A stretch of DNA of 64,000 nt from Rhizobacter sp. (lineage in GTDB: Bacteria; Pseudomonadota; Gammaproteobacteria; Burkholderiales; Burkholderiaceae_C): assembly GCA_019635355.1 (NCBI GenBank), contig JAHBZQ010000001.1:3410001-3474000 (forward strand), in the 5' to 3' direction. Each line of letters opens with the position of its first letter. The stretch's first letter is position 1. The translations under genes were made by a program, and so were the position numbers. The notes beneath the pieces are model-generated. The model was not told the DNA's origin. It made no database searches and worked only from the letters and a program-made list of their open reading frames with translations. Below are positions 45,613 to 56,424 of the stretch, in pieces.

Positions 45613-46965
45613 ATGGCCCTCTTCCCAGAATGGCGCGTCAAGCGCCCCGTTCCCGGCATCGTGGTCGCCCCCGACGAGCGCCTGCCCTGGCCGCAGACCT
45701 TCGCGATGGGCGTGCAGCACGTGATCGCGATGTTCGGCGCCACGGTGCTGGCGCCGCTCCTGATGGGCTTCGACCCCAATGTCGCCATCCTCATGAGCGG
45801 CGTGGGCACGCTGATCTTCTTCTTCATCGTGCAAGGCCAGGTGCCGAGCTACCTGGGCTCGAGCTTCGCCTTCATCGGCGTGGTGATTGCCGCGAGCGGC
45901 TACGCCGGCAAGGGCCCCAACCTCAACCTCGGCGTGGCCCTCGGCGGCATCATCGCCTGCGGCGTGATCTACACGCTGATCGGCGTGCTGGTGCACTTCA
46001 CCAATGTGCGCCACTTCCGCTCGAGCACCATCGCCGGGCTGGAGGTCGACGAGGTGGAGCAGGGCCAGGCGGTGCACTGGATCGAGCGGCTGATGCCGCC
46101 CGTGGTCACCGGCTCGGTGGTGGCGGTGATCGGCCTCAACCTGGCGGGCGTGCCGATCAAGAACATGGCGCCGACCTCGTTCGACGCGTGGATGCAGGCC
46201 ATCACCTTCGTGAGCGTGGGCCTGGTCGCGGTGTACACGCGCGGCATGACCCAACGGCTCCTGATCCTCGTCGGCTTGATCGCCGCGAGCGTGGTCTACG
46301 CGGTGCTCACCAACGGCTTCGGTCTCGGCAAGCCGATCGATTTCTCGGCCATTGCCGCAGCACCCTTGATCGGCCTGCCGAAGTTCGCTGCGCCGGTGTT
46401 CAGCGGCGAGGCCATGCTGCTGATCGCGCCGGTGGCGCTCATCCTGGTGGCCGAGAACCTCGGCCACATCAAGGCGGTGAGCGCGATGACCGGGCGTGAC
46501 CTGAACCCGATGCTCGGCCGCGCCTTCATCGGCGACGGCGTGGCCACGGTGGTGAGCGGAGCCTCGGGCGGCACCGGCGTCACCACCTACGCCGAAAACA
46601 TCGGCGTGATGGCGGCGACCAAGATCTACTCGACCGCGATGTTCGTGGTGGCCGCGCTCATCGCCATCGTGCTCGGCTTCAGCCCGAAGTTCGGCGCGCT
46701 GATCCAGACCATTCCGCTCGCGGTGATGGGCGGGGTGAGCATCGTGGTCTTCGGCCTCATCGCGGTGGCGGGCGCCAAGATCTGGGTCGACAACCAGGTC
46801 GACTTCAGCGACAACCGCAACCTCATCGTCGCGGCAGTTACGCTCATCCTCGGCACCGGCGACTTCACGCTCAAGTTCGGCGGCTGGTCGCTCGGCGGCA
46901 TCGGCACCGCGACCTTCGGCGCCATCGCGCTCTGGGCGCTGCTCGGCCGCAAGAAGCCGGCTTAG
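45613..46965 (+). CDS. NCS2-family uracil/xanthine permease (UraA/RutG-like)
   Basis: The 450-residue protein has about 12-14 membrane segments. NCS2 signatures include FAMGVQHVIAMFGATVLAPLLMG at the N-terminus, SSFAFIG, and the substrate-site helix motif ENLGHIKAVSAMTGRDLNP followed by GASGGTGVTTYAENIGVMAATKIYS. These match the uracil/RutG-like branch of proton-linked nucleobase importers. The start follows GGAGAC-type sequence. The gene ends three bases before the converging kinase gene. Uracil or a related pyrimidine is likely but not proven. Confidence 0.9.
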   Translation: MALFPEWRVKRPVPGIVVAPDERLPWPQTFAMGVQHVIAMFGATVLAPLLMGFDPNVAILMSGVGTLIFFFIVQGQVPSYLGSSFAFIGVVIAASGYAGKGPNLNLGVALGGIIACGVIYTLIGVLVHFTNVRHFRSSTIAGLEVDEVEQGQAVHWIERLMPPVVTGSVVAVIGLNLAGVPIKNMAPTSFDAWMQAITFVSVGLVAVYTRGMTQRLLILVGLIAASVVYAVLTNGFGLGKPIDFSAIAAAPLIGLPKFAAPVFSGEAMLLIAPVALILVAENLGHIKAVSAMTGRDLNPMLGRAFIGDGVATVVSGASGGTGVTTYAENIGVMAATKIYSTAMFVVAALIAIVLGFSPKFGALIQTIPLAVMGGVSIVVFGLIAVAGAKIWVDNQVDFSDNRNLIVAAVTLILGTGDFTLKFGGWSLGGIGTATFGAIALWALLGRKKPA

Positions 46966-46968
46966 CCC

Positions 46969-49092
<2,124 letters not shown>

Positions 49093-49242
49093 GCCGCGGT
49101 GCTGACGTCGGGTCACTGTGTCACAGCCCCCCAGGCTTGGGAAGGGCCCGCCCCTCTTCGAACCTGCTCGAAATACCCACTTTTGTCGCGACACTTCGGT
49201 GTTGCACACTGGTGCGGTCACTGCCTCCTGGAGTCTCGCCGC

Positions 49243-50256
49243 ATGTCACGTTCCAACGCTGTTCCAAACCTGATCACCCGCCGCCGCGCGCTGGCCGCCG
49301 GTGCCGCCCTGATGGCCACACCGGCCGCATGGGCGCAAGGCGCGTGGCCCACGGCCAAGCCGGTGCGCATCGTCGTGCCCTTCGCCCCCGGCGGCACCAC
49401 CGACATCCTCGCCCGCGCGATGGCGCCCGAGCTGAGCCGTGCCTTCGGGCAGCAGTTCATCGTCGACAACAAACCCGGCGCGGGCGGCAACGTCGGCGGC
49501 GACCTGGTGGCCAAGTCACCCGCCGACGGCTACACGTTGCTCATGGGCACGGTGGGCACGCACGGCATCAACCAGTCGCTGTACCCCAAGATGCCCTTCG
49601 ACCCGATCAAGGACTTCGCCCCCGTCACGCTGGTGGCCGGCGTGCCCAACGTGCTGGTGATGAACCCGGCGCGCGCCGAGGCCGCGAAGATCAACACGGT
49701 GGCCGACCTCATCCAGTACGCCCGCGCCAACCCCGGCAAGCTCAACATGGCCTCGAGCGGCAACGGCACCTCCATCCACCTCTCGGGCGAGCTCTTCAAG
49801 AGCATGACCGGCACCTTCCTCGTGCACTTCCCCTACCGCGGCTCGGGCCCGGCGCTGCTCGACCTCATCGGCGGCACGATGGACCTGATGTTCGACAACC
49901 TGCCCTCGGCCATGCCGCACATCAAGGCCGGCAAGTTGAAGGCTCTTGGCGTGACCACCGCGCAGCGCAGCGCGGCGCTGCCCGAGGTGCCCACCATCGC
50001 CGAAGCGGGCGTGAAGGGCTTCGAGGCCAGCTCGTGGTTCGGCCTGCTCGCCCCCGCGGGCACGCCGGCCGACATCGTCAACCGCATCCAGCAGGAAGCG
50101 GCCAAGTCGCTCGGCGCACCCGAGCTGAAGGAGCGGCTGTTGGCGCAAGGCGCCATCCCGAGCGGCATGAAGCCGGCCGAGTTCGCGGCCTACATCGCGG
50201 CCGAGACGAAGAAGTGGGAGAAGGTGGTGAAGGCGTCGGGCGCGAAGGTCGACTGA
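49243..50256 (+). CDS. Bug-type tripartite tricarboxylate (TTT) receptor
   Basis: The 337-residue protein has an RRR-containing signal peptide ending PAAWAQG (about residue 33) and the Bug fold: KPVRIVVPFAPGGTTDILARAMAP, VDNKPGAGGNVGG and FVHFPYRGSGPALLDL-like content. Bug proteins bind carboxylates in the periplasm, often orphaned from a transporter as here. It is divergent from the GAF/PAS kinase gene by 150 bases. Ligand is unknown. The ATG at 49243 is chosen because the signal begins here. Confidence 0.9.
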   Translation: MSRSNAVPNLITRRRALAAGAALMATPAAWAQGAWPTAKPVRIVVPFAPGGTTDILARAMAPELSRAFGQQFIVDNKPGAGGNVGGDLVAKSPADGYTLLMGTVGTHGINQSLYPKMPFDPIKDFAPVTLVAGVPNVLVMNPARAEAAKINTVADLIQYARANPGKLNMASSGNGTSIHLSGELFKSMTGTFLVHFPYRGSGPALLDLIGGTMDLMFDNLPSAMPHIKAGKLKALGVTTAQRSAALPEVPTIAEAGVKGFEASSWFGLLAPAGTPADIVNRIQQEAAKSLGAPELKERLLAQGAIPSGMKPAEFAAYIAAETKKWEKVVKASGAKVD

Positions 50257-50268
50257 CCGCCCGCGGCG

Positions 50269-50622
50269 TCACAGCTCGGGGTAGAGCTTCTTCAGGTCGT
50301 CCACCAGCGCGCGGGCCTCGGCCAGCGTGCTGGGCAGCACCTTCTGCTCCTTCTTGATGCGCTCGATGTTGACGGCCATCTTGCGCAGCTCGTCGACGGT
50401 GAGCTGCGTCTTGTCGTCGAGCGTGCCCTCGGGCAGCACCCGGGCGATGGCCAGCAGCACCTCGCTCAGCTTGCCGATCTGCATGCCATACGACGCCACC
50501 TCGCGCAGCACGCGCACTTCGGTCTCGGCGTCGCGCGCCCGAAAGAGCAGCGAGGGGCTGATGTCTTGCGTGACCGAGCCGCTCAAGGGCCAGTGCACGA
50601 TGGGGTTGTAGACGAATGACAT
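50269..50622 (-). CDS. Small conserved-looking protein of unknown function (117 residues)
   Basis: The 117-residue protein has a good ribosome-binding site (GGGAGAG) and a mostly helical, charged C-terminal part (about 60-117, KMAVNIERIKKEQKVLP). It has no signal peptide or membrane segment. It lies 12 bases from the converging Bug gene and is divergent from the SulP transporter. I do not recognise the family. The codon pattern and Shine-Dalgarno support real coding. Confidence 0.7.
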   Translation of the reverse strand: MSFVYNPIVHWPLSGSVTQDISPSLLFRARDAETEVRVLREVASYGMQIGKLSEVLLAIARVLPEGTLDDKTQLTVDELRKMAVNIERIKKEQKVLPSTLAEARALVDDLKKLYPEL

Positions 50623-50721
50623 GGCGCTCTCCCTGGCCTTCCTCTGGGGCAGACATGGTGCGGCGCAGCAACAAACCCGTCAAGCCAACGTTTGGATGAA
50701 CCGGCGTCGACAATCGCCGTG

Positions 50722-52410
50722 ATGCCCGACCCGCACGCCCCCCGCCACAGCGCCTTGCGCGACGACCTGCTGGCCGCCGCCATCGTCTCGGTGCTGCTGA
50801 TCCCGCAGAGCCTGGCCTACGCGCTGCTCGCCGGGCTGCCGCCGCAGGTGGGCCTGTATGCGAGCGTGCTGCCGCTGGTGGCGTATGCGCTCGTCGGCGC
50901 GAGCAGCGTCAACGCCGTCGGCCCGGCCGCCGTGCTGGCCCTGATGACGCTGCAGGCCATCGCCCCGCTGGCGGGCCAGGTCGACCCGAGCGCCGCTGCG
51001 GTGGTGCTGGCCTGCGAGGTGGGCCTGCTGCTGGCCCTCGCGGCGGTGCTCAAGCTCGATGCGCTGGCCGCGCTCTTGAGCGCGCCGGTGCTGCAAGGTT
51101 TCTCGGTCGGCGCGGCGATCTCGATCGCGCTCTCGCAGCTGCCGGCGCTGCTGGGCAGCCCGGCGCACGGCGTGCACCTGCGCGCCTTGCTGCGCGGCTG
51201 GTGGAGCGCCGCGCAGGCGGGCCCGGCGGTGCACCTCGCCACCGCCGCCTTCGGGCTCGGCTCGCTGGCGGTGCTGCTGCTGGCGCGCCGCCACCTGCAG
51301 CGGCTGGCGGCCCGCTGGTTCAGCCACGACATGGCGCAGCTCGTGGCGCGCTCGGCGCCGCTGGTGGTGATCGCCGTCGCCATCGCGCTGGCCTGGGGCC
51401 TGGCGGCGCCGTCGCACGGCGTGGCGGTGGTGGGCCGGCTGCCCACGCTGCACCTGCCGCTCGGCCTGCCGCTGCTCGACGCCGAGCTCTGGCTCGCGCT
51501 GCTGCCCGCGGCCGCGCTCTTGGCGCTCGTCACCTTCGTCAGCAGCTTCGCCGTGGCCGAGCGGCTGGGGCTGCAGCGTGGCGAGCATGTGGATGGCCGG
51601 CGCGAGCTGGCCGGGCTGGCCGCGTCGAACCTGGTCGCAGGCCTGTCGAGCGGCATGCCGGTGGGCGGCAGCTTCTCGCGCAGTGCCTTGAACGCCGATG
51701 CCGGCGCCCGCACCCGCTGGGCCGGCGCGTGGACGGCGCTCTTCCTCGCCGCCGCCGCCGTGCTGCTGGCCGCGCCGCTCGCCTGGCTGCCGCGCACGGT
51801 GCTGGCTGCGACCATCGTGGTGCCGGTGCTGGCCGCGGCCGAATGGAAGGCCTTCGGCTTCGCCTGGCGCTACTCGCGGCGCGAGGCGCTGCTGATGGGG
51901 CTCGTGGCGGCGATCACGGTGCTGCACACGGCCGAATGGGCGCTCGGCGTGGGCGTGGTGATCTCGATCGCGCTCATGCTGCAGCACGCCGCCCGCCCGC
52001 ACGCCGCGCTGATCGGCCGAGTGCCCGGCACCGAGCACTACCGCAACGTGGAGCGCTACGCCACCGAGCTCACGCCGGGCGTGCTCAGCCTGCGCATCGA
52101 CGAGAGCCTGCTCTTCGTCAACGCGCGCCTGCTGCCGGGCCTGGTGGCGCGCCGCCTCGATGCGTTTCCCGACACCCGGCGCGTGGTGCTGCAGATGACC
52201 CCCGTCAACCGCATCGACCTGAGCGGCCTCGAAGCCCTGAACACGCTGCAGACGGTGCTGCGCGAACGCGGCATCCGCCTCGACCTGTCGGAAGTGAAGG
52301 GCCCGGTGCTCGACGGCCTGCGCGCCGCGCAATGGGCCCGCTGGTTCACCGGCCGGCTCTACCTGAGCCACCACCAGGCGGTGCGTGACGAGCAGGGCAT
52401 GGCGCCATGA
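50722..52410 (+). CDS. SulP-family anion transporter with STAS domain
   Basis: The 562-residue protein begins with SulP helices (LIPQSLAYALLAGLPPQVGLYASVLP), continues through about 12 membrane segments with the SSGMPVGGSFSRSALN motif, and ends with a cytoplasmic STAS domain at about 435-550 (PVNRIDLSGLEALNTL). SulP proteins carry sulfate, bicarbonate or dicarboxylates. The ATG at 50722 gives the standard start; earlier TTG and GTG codons are possible. Substrate is not predictable, and no carbonic anhydrase is adjacent. Confidence 0.9.
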   Translation: MPDPHAPRHSALRDDLLAAAIVSVLLIPQSLAYALLAGLPPQVGLYASVLPLVAYALVGASSVNAVGPAAVLALMTLQAIAPLAGQVDPSAAAVVLACEVGLLLALAAVLKLDALAALLSAPVLQGFSVGAAISIALSQLPALLGSPAHGVHLRALLRGWWSAAQAGPAVHLATAAFGLGSLAVLLLARRHLQRLAARWFSHDMAQLVARSAPLVVIAVAIALAWGLAAPSHGVAVVGRLPTLHLPLGLPLLDAELWLALLPAAALLALVTFVSSFAVAERLGLQRGEHVDGRRELAGLAASNLVAGLSSGMPVGGSFSRSALNADAGARTRWAGAWTALFLAAAAVLLAAPLAWLPRTVLAATIVVPVLAAAEWKAFGFAWRYSRREALLMGLVAAITVLHTAEWALGVGVVISIALMLQHAARPHAALIGRVPGTEHYRNVERYATELTPGVLSLRIDESLLFVNARLLPGLVARRLDAFPDTRRVVLQMTPVNRIDLSGLEALNTLQTVLRERGIRLDLSEVKGPVLDGLRAAQWARWFTGRLYLSHHQAVRDEQGMAP

Positions 52411-52428
52411 CGGCGCAGGCCTCGCGTC

Positions 52429-53097
52429 TCACGGCCGGCCGACCACCACCGGCTTCTCGCGCACCGGCTTGCGCAGCGCCTCGTGCGCCAGGTCGCGCAC
52501 CGAGCCGAGCGCCAGCGCCAGGAAGGCCAGCGCGCAGAGCTTGTAGGTGACACGCGCCCAGCGCAGGCCGGCGCGCTTGAACACGCGGTCGACGATGGCC
52601 GCACACACGAAGCACCACAGCACCGACGAGGCCATGAAGCCGGCGAAGAAGGTGCCGTAGTCGGCCGGCGTGGGCGCCTGCACGCCCACCGCGCCCATCG
52701 CGCTGCCGATGGCAGCCCAATAGGCCACGTTCTGCGGGTTGGTGACGGAGAGCAGCGCGCCCGCCTTGAGCGCACGCCGGCGCTGCACCTCGCCGCCCAG
52801 TTCGAGGCTGAACTCGTGGCTGGCCGCACGCCACGCATCGCGCGCCAGCCACAGCAGGTAGGCGACGCCTGCGAGGCCGATCGGCAGGCGCAGCCATTCG
52901 AGCTGCAGCAAGAGGCCGATGCCCACCAGGCCCAGCACCGCCCACAGCGCATCGCCCACCAGCGAGCCGACCTGCACCGCCAGCGCCGGGCGGAAACCAC
53001 CGTGCACGCCCTGGCGCACCGTCTCGGCGAAGACGGCCCCCGGCGTCGCGTTGAAGATCAGGCCGAGCAGGAAGGCGGAGATGAAGAGCGTGGTCAT
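52429..53097 (-). CDS. LysE-family amino-acid exporter
   Basis: The 222-residue protein has about six membrane helices and the LysE/RhtB opening LLGLIFNATPGAVFAETVRQGVHGGFRPALAVQVG, followed by the SVTNPQNVAYW motif. Such proteins export amino acids such as lysine, arginine, homoserine or threonine. It converges with SulP over 18 bases and lies 25 bases downstream of the DUF167 gene in the same direction. Substrate unknown. Confidence 0.9.
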   Translation of the reverse strand: MTTLFISAFLLGLIFNATPGAVFAETVRQGVHGGFRPALAVQVGSLVGDALWAVLGLVGIGLLLQLEWLRLPIGLAGVAYLLWLARDAWRAASHEFSLELGGEVQRRRALKAGALLSVTNPQNVAYWAAIGSAMGAVGVQAPTPADYGTFFAGFMASSVLWCFVCAAIVDRVFKRAGLRWARVTYKLCALAFLALALGSVRDLAHEALRKPVREKPVVVGRP

Positions 53098-53122
53098 GCG
53101 AACGACTCTAGCGACGGCGTGC

Positions 53123-53350
53123 TCAGCCTTCTGTCACCTGCAGCAACTTGAGCCGGCCCGAGGCGCCGCACTTGAGCGTGACCTGCGCCTTGCGGCAGCC
53201 GAAATGGCGCGCCACGAGCGCGATCAACTCCTCGTTCGCCTTGCCGTCGACCGGCGGCGACTTGAGCTGCGCAAGCCAGGTCCCGTCGGCCTGCTGCTCG
53301 AAGCTGCTCGTGCGTGCGTTGGGCTTGACCTTGACCTGCAGCGTCTTCAT
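53123..53350 (-). CDS. DUF167 (YggU-type) protein
   Basis: The 75-residue protein matches the compact DUF167 fold. It opens MKTLQVKVKPNARTS and carries the diagnostic core PPVDGKANEELIALVARHF, then ASGRLKLLQV. It is cytoplasmic; function is unknown across the family. It is adjacent to the GNAT and rhodanese genes on the same strand, 18 bases after the GNAT stop, so they are probably one transcript. Confidence 0.9.
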   Translation of the reverse strand: MKTLQVKVKPNARTSSFEQQADGTWLAQLKSPPVDGKANEELIALVARHFGCRKAQVTLKCGASGRLKLLQVTEG

Positions 53351-53368
53351 CGCGCTGCACTGTAAGCC

Positions 53369-53839
53369 TCAGCGCGCGCCGTCTCCCAGGCGGAGTTCCC
53401 ACGACTCCCAAGCCGTGTCGGGCGCGCCGCCCCAGCGCGAGTAGAGGCGCTGGGCCGCGGCGTTGCCAGGCAACACCAGCCAGCGGATGCGGCCGGCGCC
53501 AAGGGCCTGCGCTTCGGTGCGCACCGCCGCGAGCAGCAACTCGGCCACGCCCTGGCGGCGGCGGCGCGCATCCACATACAGCTCCTTCAGCACGACGGTG
53601 GGCCGCAGGTCGTAGGTGAAGGGCGTGACCAGCAGCACCGCGTGCCCGCACAGCGCGCCGTGCGTGTCTTCGGCCACGAGCGCGGTGAACTGCTTCGCGC
53701 CCGTGCCGGCGAGGCCGCGCACCAGCAGGTCGTCGGCGGTCACGCGGAAGTCGGCCGCGTAACCCTCGAACACCGCCAGCGCCTGCATCGAGGCGAGCAG
53801 GGGCACCACGTCGCGGGCGGTCGCACGCCGCACCTTCAC
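53369..53839 (-). CDS. GNAT-family N-acetyltransferase
   Basis: The 156-residue protein has the GNAT fold, with LKELYVDARRRRQGVAELLL carrying the acetyl-CoA-binding R/Q-x-x-G-x-G/A-like motif and the later LPGNAAAQRLYSRWG segment. It starts with GTG at 53839, overlapping the rhodanese stop by four bases (GTGA), which supports this start and translational coupling. The substrate is not predictable; the shape resembles diamine or aminoglycoside-like acetyltransferases. Confidence 0.85.
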   Translation of the reverse strand: MKVRRATARDVVPLLASMQALAVFEGYAADFRVTADDLLVRGLAGTGAKQFTALVAEDTHGALCGHAVLLVTPFTYDLRPTVVLKELYVDARRRRQGVAELLLAAVRTEAQALGAGRIRWLVLPGNAAAQRLYSRWGGAPDTAWESWELRLGDGAR

Positions 53840-54240
53840 GGCGCCGAGCCTTCCTTGAGGCTGAAGCCTTCGTCGAGCCAGCCGGTGGCGCCACCGATCA
53901 TCAGCTTGACCTTGCGGCCGAGCTTCGCGAGCCGCAGCGCGCCCTTGTGGCCGCCGTTGCAGTGCGGGCCGGCGCAGTAGGTGACGAAGAGCGTGTCCAT
54001 CGGCCACTCGGCCATCTTCGACTCGACGATCTTCCCGTGCGGCAGGTTCAGCGCGCCAGGCACGTGGCCCTTGGAATAGAGGTCGGGGCCACGCACGTCG
54101 AGCAGCACGAAGTCGGCCTGGCCGGTGCTCATGGCGTGCTGCACGTCCCAGCAGTCGGTTTCGAATTCGAGCGCCGACTGGAAGTGCTCGACGGCACGGT
54201 GCGGCGCGGCGGCGGGGGTCTGGCTGACGACGGATGGCAT
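53836..54240 (-). CDS. Rhodanese-domain sulfurtransferase-like protein
   Basis: The 134-residue protein is a single rhodanese domain with DVRGPDLYSKGHVPGALNLPHGKI and the catalytic cysteine in the active-site loop TYCAGPHCNGGHKGA. Rhodaneses transfer sulfane sulfur or act in detoxification. It is divergent from an FtrA-like regulator, a pairing seen often in Burkholderiales, so the regulator probably controls it. It overlaps the GNAT gene by four bases. Confidence 0.9.
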   Translation of the reverse strand: MPSVVSQTPAAAPHRAVEHFQSALEFETDCWDVQHAMSTGQADFVLLDVRGPDLYSKGHVPGALNLPHGKIVESKMAEWPMDTLFVTYCAGPHCNGGHKGALRLAKLGRKVKLMIGGATGWLDEGFSLKEGSAP

Positions 54241-54335
54241 GGTGGTTTCCTCTCCTGTTGATGACGGCTTCAGTGTGCGTGGACAGAGGAAAAATCGACA
54301 GTGGCGTGAATGACACCAGCCGGTAAGATTGCGAC

Positions 54336-55307
54336 ATGCCGAAACCGAAGCCGCACCTCGTCGCCATCCTGGCCTACGACCAGCTCTGCACCTTCGAATT
54401 CGGCTGCGCGGTCGAGCTCTTCGCGCTGCAGCGGCCCGAGCTGGGCGTGGAGTGGTACCGCCACGCGGTGTGCGCCATCGAGCCCGGCCCGCTGCGCGCG
54501 ATGGGCGGGCTGACGGTCGAAGCGCCGCACGGCCTGGCCACCCTGCGCCGCGCCGACACCATCGTCGTGCCCGGCTGGCGCGATGCCGACGAAGTGCCGC
54601 CGCCCGCGCTGCTGAAGGCGCTGCGCAGCGCGCATGCGCGCGGGGCGCGGGTCACGTCGATCTGCTCGGGTGTCTTCGTGCTCGCGCATGCCGGCCTGCT
54701 CGCCGACAAGCGCGCGACCACGCATTGGCGTTACGCCGAGAAGCTCGCGCAGCGATTCCCCGACGTGCAGGTCGACGACAGCGCGCTCTACATCGACGAA
54801 GGGTCGGTGATCACCTCGGCCGGCTCGGCCGCCGGCCTCGACATGCTCCTGCACCTGGTGCGCCGCGACCACGGCGCGAAGGTGGCCAACCTCGTGGCGC
54901 AGCGGCTCGTGATGCCGCCGCACCGCGAGGGCGGGCAGGCGCAGTTCGTGCCGCGCCCGATGCCACGCGAAGAAGAAAGCCCGGTCGCCCGCCTGATCGA
55001 CCTGATGCGCGAGAACCCGCGCGCCGACCACACGCTGCCGGCGCTCGCCGCGCACGCGGGCCTGAGCGTGCGCACCCTGCAGCGCCAGTTCAAGGACGCC
55101 ACCGGCCAGACCCCGCTCGAATGGCTGGTGCGCGAGCGCATCTCGGTGGCCAAGGAGCTGCTGGAGTCGCACGCCGGCCTCGACATGGAGCAGGTCGCCG
55201 AGCTGGCCGGCTTCGGTTCGCCCGAGTCGCTGCGGCGGCACTTCCGCTTGCAGGGGCTGCCGGCGCCGACGAGCTTCCGGCGGCAGTTCGCCGTCGGTGC
55301 GCGCTGA
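54336..55307 (+). CDS. ftrA: FtrA-like AraC-family regulator with DJ-1/PfpI domain
   Basis: The 323-residue protein combines an N-terminal DJ-1/PfpI (GATase1-like) domain at about 8-180, with the cysteine of SICSGVFVLAHAGLL at the expected nucleophile elbow, and a C-terminal AraC HTH (LPALAAHAGLSVRTLQRQF and VAELAGFGSPESLRRHF). This is the GlxA/FtrA layout. It is divergent from the rhodanese-GNAT-DUF167 genes. A -10-like TAAGAT lies six bases before the ATG, so its message may be leaderless. The cue it senses is unknown. Confidence 0.88.
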   Translation: MPKPKPHLVAILAYDQLCTFEFGCAVELFALQRPELGVEWYRHAVCAIEPGPLRAMGGLTVEAPHGLATLRRADTIVVPGWRDADEVPPPALLKALRSAHARGARVTSICSGVFVLAHAGLLADKRATTHWRYAEKLAQRFPDVQVDDSALYIDEGSVITSAGSAAGLDMLLHLVRRDHGAKVANLVAQRLVMPPHREGGQAQFVPRPMPREEESPVARLIDLMRENPRADHTLPALAAHAGLSVRTLQRQFKDATGQTPLEWLVRERISVAKELLESHAGLDMEQVAELAGFGSPESLRRHFRLQGLPAPTSFRRQFAVGAR

Positions 55308-55503
55308 GGCAGCGGCCCGCTCGACAACGGGGCATCGAACCGCTTCGGTGCACGCCCACGACGGCGCCAAGACCGCGCGCGACACGGACCAACGCGACCG
55401 CTGAGAACCACGCCACACCGGGCGTCAGACCCTCTTGCCCGCGCCTGCGCCCCCCGCACCAGACCTGCGCAACAGCGGCCCACATCGGCTGGCACGGCTC
55501 ATG

Positions 55504-55527
55504 CTCGTCATGACTTGTCATAACGAG
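55504..55527 (+). promoter_or_regulatory. Candidate GntR operator
   Basis: CTCGTCATGACTTGTCATAACGAG is a 24-base near-palindrome, written here as CTCGTCATGAC plus TTGTCATAACGAG; positions outside the centre mismatch only at one symmetric pair. It lies 12 bases before the GntR-type gene and resembles the GT-N-TA-N-AC type sites of HutC-like regulators. It is probably an autoregulatory site that also governs the operon downstream. Confidence 0.55.
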
Positions 55528-55538
55528 TTGGAAGGGCC

Positions 55539-56348
55539 ATGGGCAAAGCTGATCCCGCGTCGACGAAGCCGCTGACACTGGTGGGCGCCCCGCCGCCACG
55601 TGTGGCGCTCGGCTCGACGCAACCGCTCTACACGCAGATCAAGGAGATCCTGCGCGCACGCATCCTCGACGGCAGCTACCAGCCGCACCAGCAGATGCCC
55701 TCCGAGAGCGAGATGATGGCCACGTTCAACGTGAGCCGCATCACCGTGCGCCAGGCGCTCAACGACCTGCAGAACGAAGGGCTCATCTTCCGCATCCACG
55801 GCAAGGGCACCTTCGTCTCCAAGCCCAAGGCCTTCCAGGACCTGGGCCGGCTACAAGGCTTCGGCGAAGCGATGCGGCAGATGGGCTACGAGACCTTTGC
55901 GCGTGTGCTGTCGCTGAAGACGGTGACGCCGAGCGCGCAGGTGGCCGAGAAGCTGCACCTGCCCAAACGCGCCAAGGTCACCGAACTGCAGCGCGTGCGC
56001 TTCCTCAACCGCGAGCCGATCTCGCTCGACGTGACCTACGTGCCCACGTCCATCGGCCAGCGCCTGGCGAAGGAAGACCTCGCCGCGCGCGACGTGTTCG
56101 TGATCCTCGAGAACGACTACGGCCTCGCACTCGGCCACGCCGAGCTGCAGATCGGCTCGACGCTCGCCGACGAGCCGCTCGCCGCGCAGCTCAAGGTGGA
56201 AGAGGGCTCGCCGGTGCTCTTCATCGAGCGCACCACGCACACCGCCGACGGCGCGCCCATCGACTACGAGCACCTCTATTACCGCGGCGACGCCTTCCAG
56301 TACAAGGTGCGCGTCGACCGTGTGCCCCTGCCGGAGCGCGCCACATGA
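55539..56348 (+). CDS. GntR/HutC-family regulator with UTRA domain
   Basis: The 269-residue protein has an N-terminal winged helix (about 30-95, MPSESEMMATFNVSRITVRQALNDLQNEGLIFRIHGKGTFV-like content) and a C-terminal UTRA ligand-binding domain (about 110-260). UTRA regulators bind a small effector and release DNA. It is 76 bases upstream of the flavoprotein gene on the same strand, and its own operator lies just upstream, so it is the likely regulator of the flavoprotein-ferredoxin-ABC operon. The effector would be the operon's substrate or a product. Confidence 0.9.
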   Translation: MGKADPASTKPLTLVGAPPPRVALGSTQPLYTQIKEILRARILDGSYQPHQQMPSESEMMATFNVSRITVRQALNDLQNEGLIFRIHGKGTFVSKPKAFQDLGRLQGFGEAMRQMGYETFARVLSLKTVTPSAQVAEKLHLPKRAKVTELQRVRFLNREPISLDVTYVPTSIGQRLAKEDLAARDVFVILENDYGLALGHAELQIGSTLADEPLAAQLKVEEGSPVLFIERTTHTADGAPIDYEHLYYRGDAFQYKVRVDRVPLPERAT

Positions 56349-56424
56349 CGCAGCGCCCGCATATCGATCCACGCAGCGCTTCGTTCACGGCGCTGCCCCT
56401 TCTCTCCACACTCCCGGAGCACGC

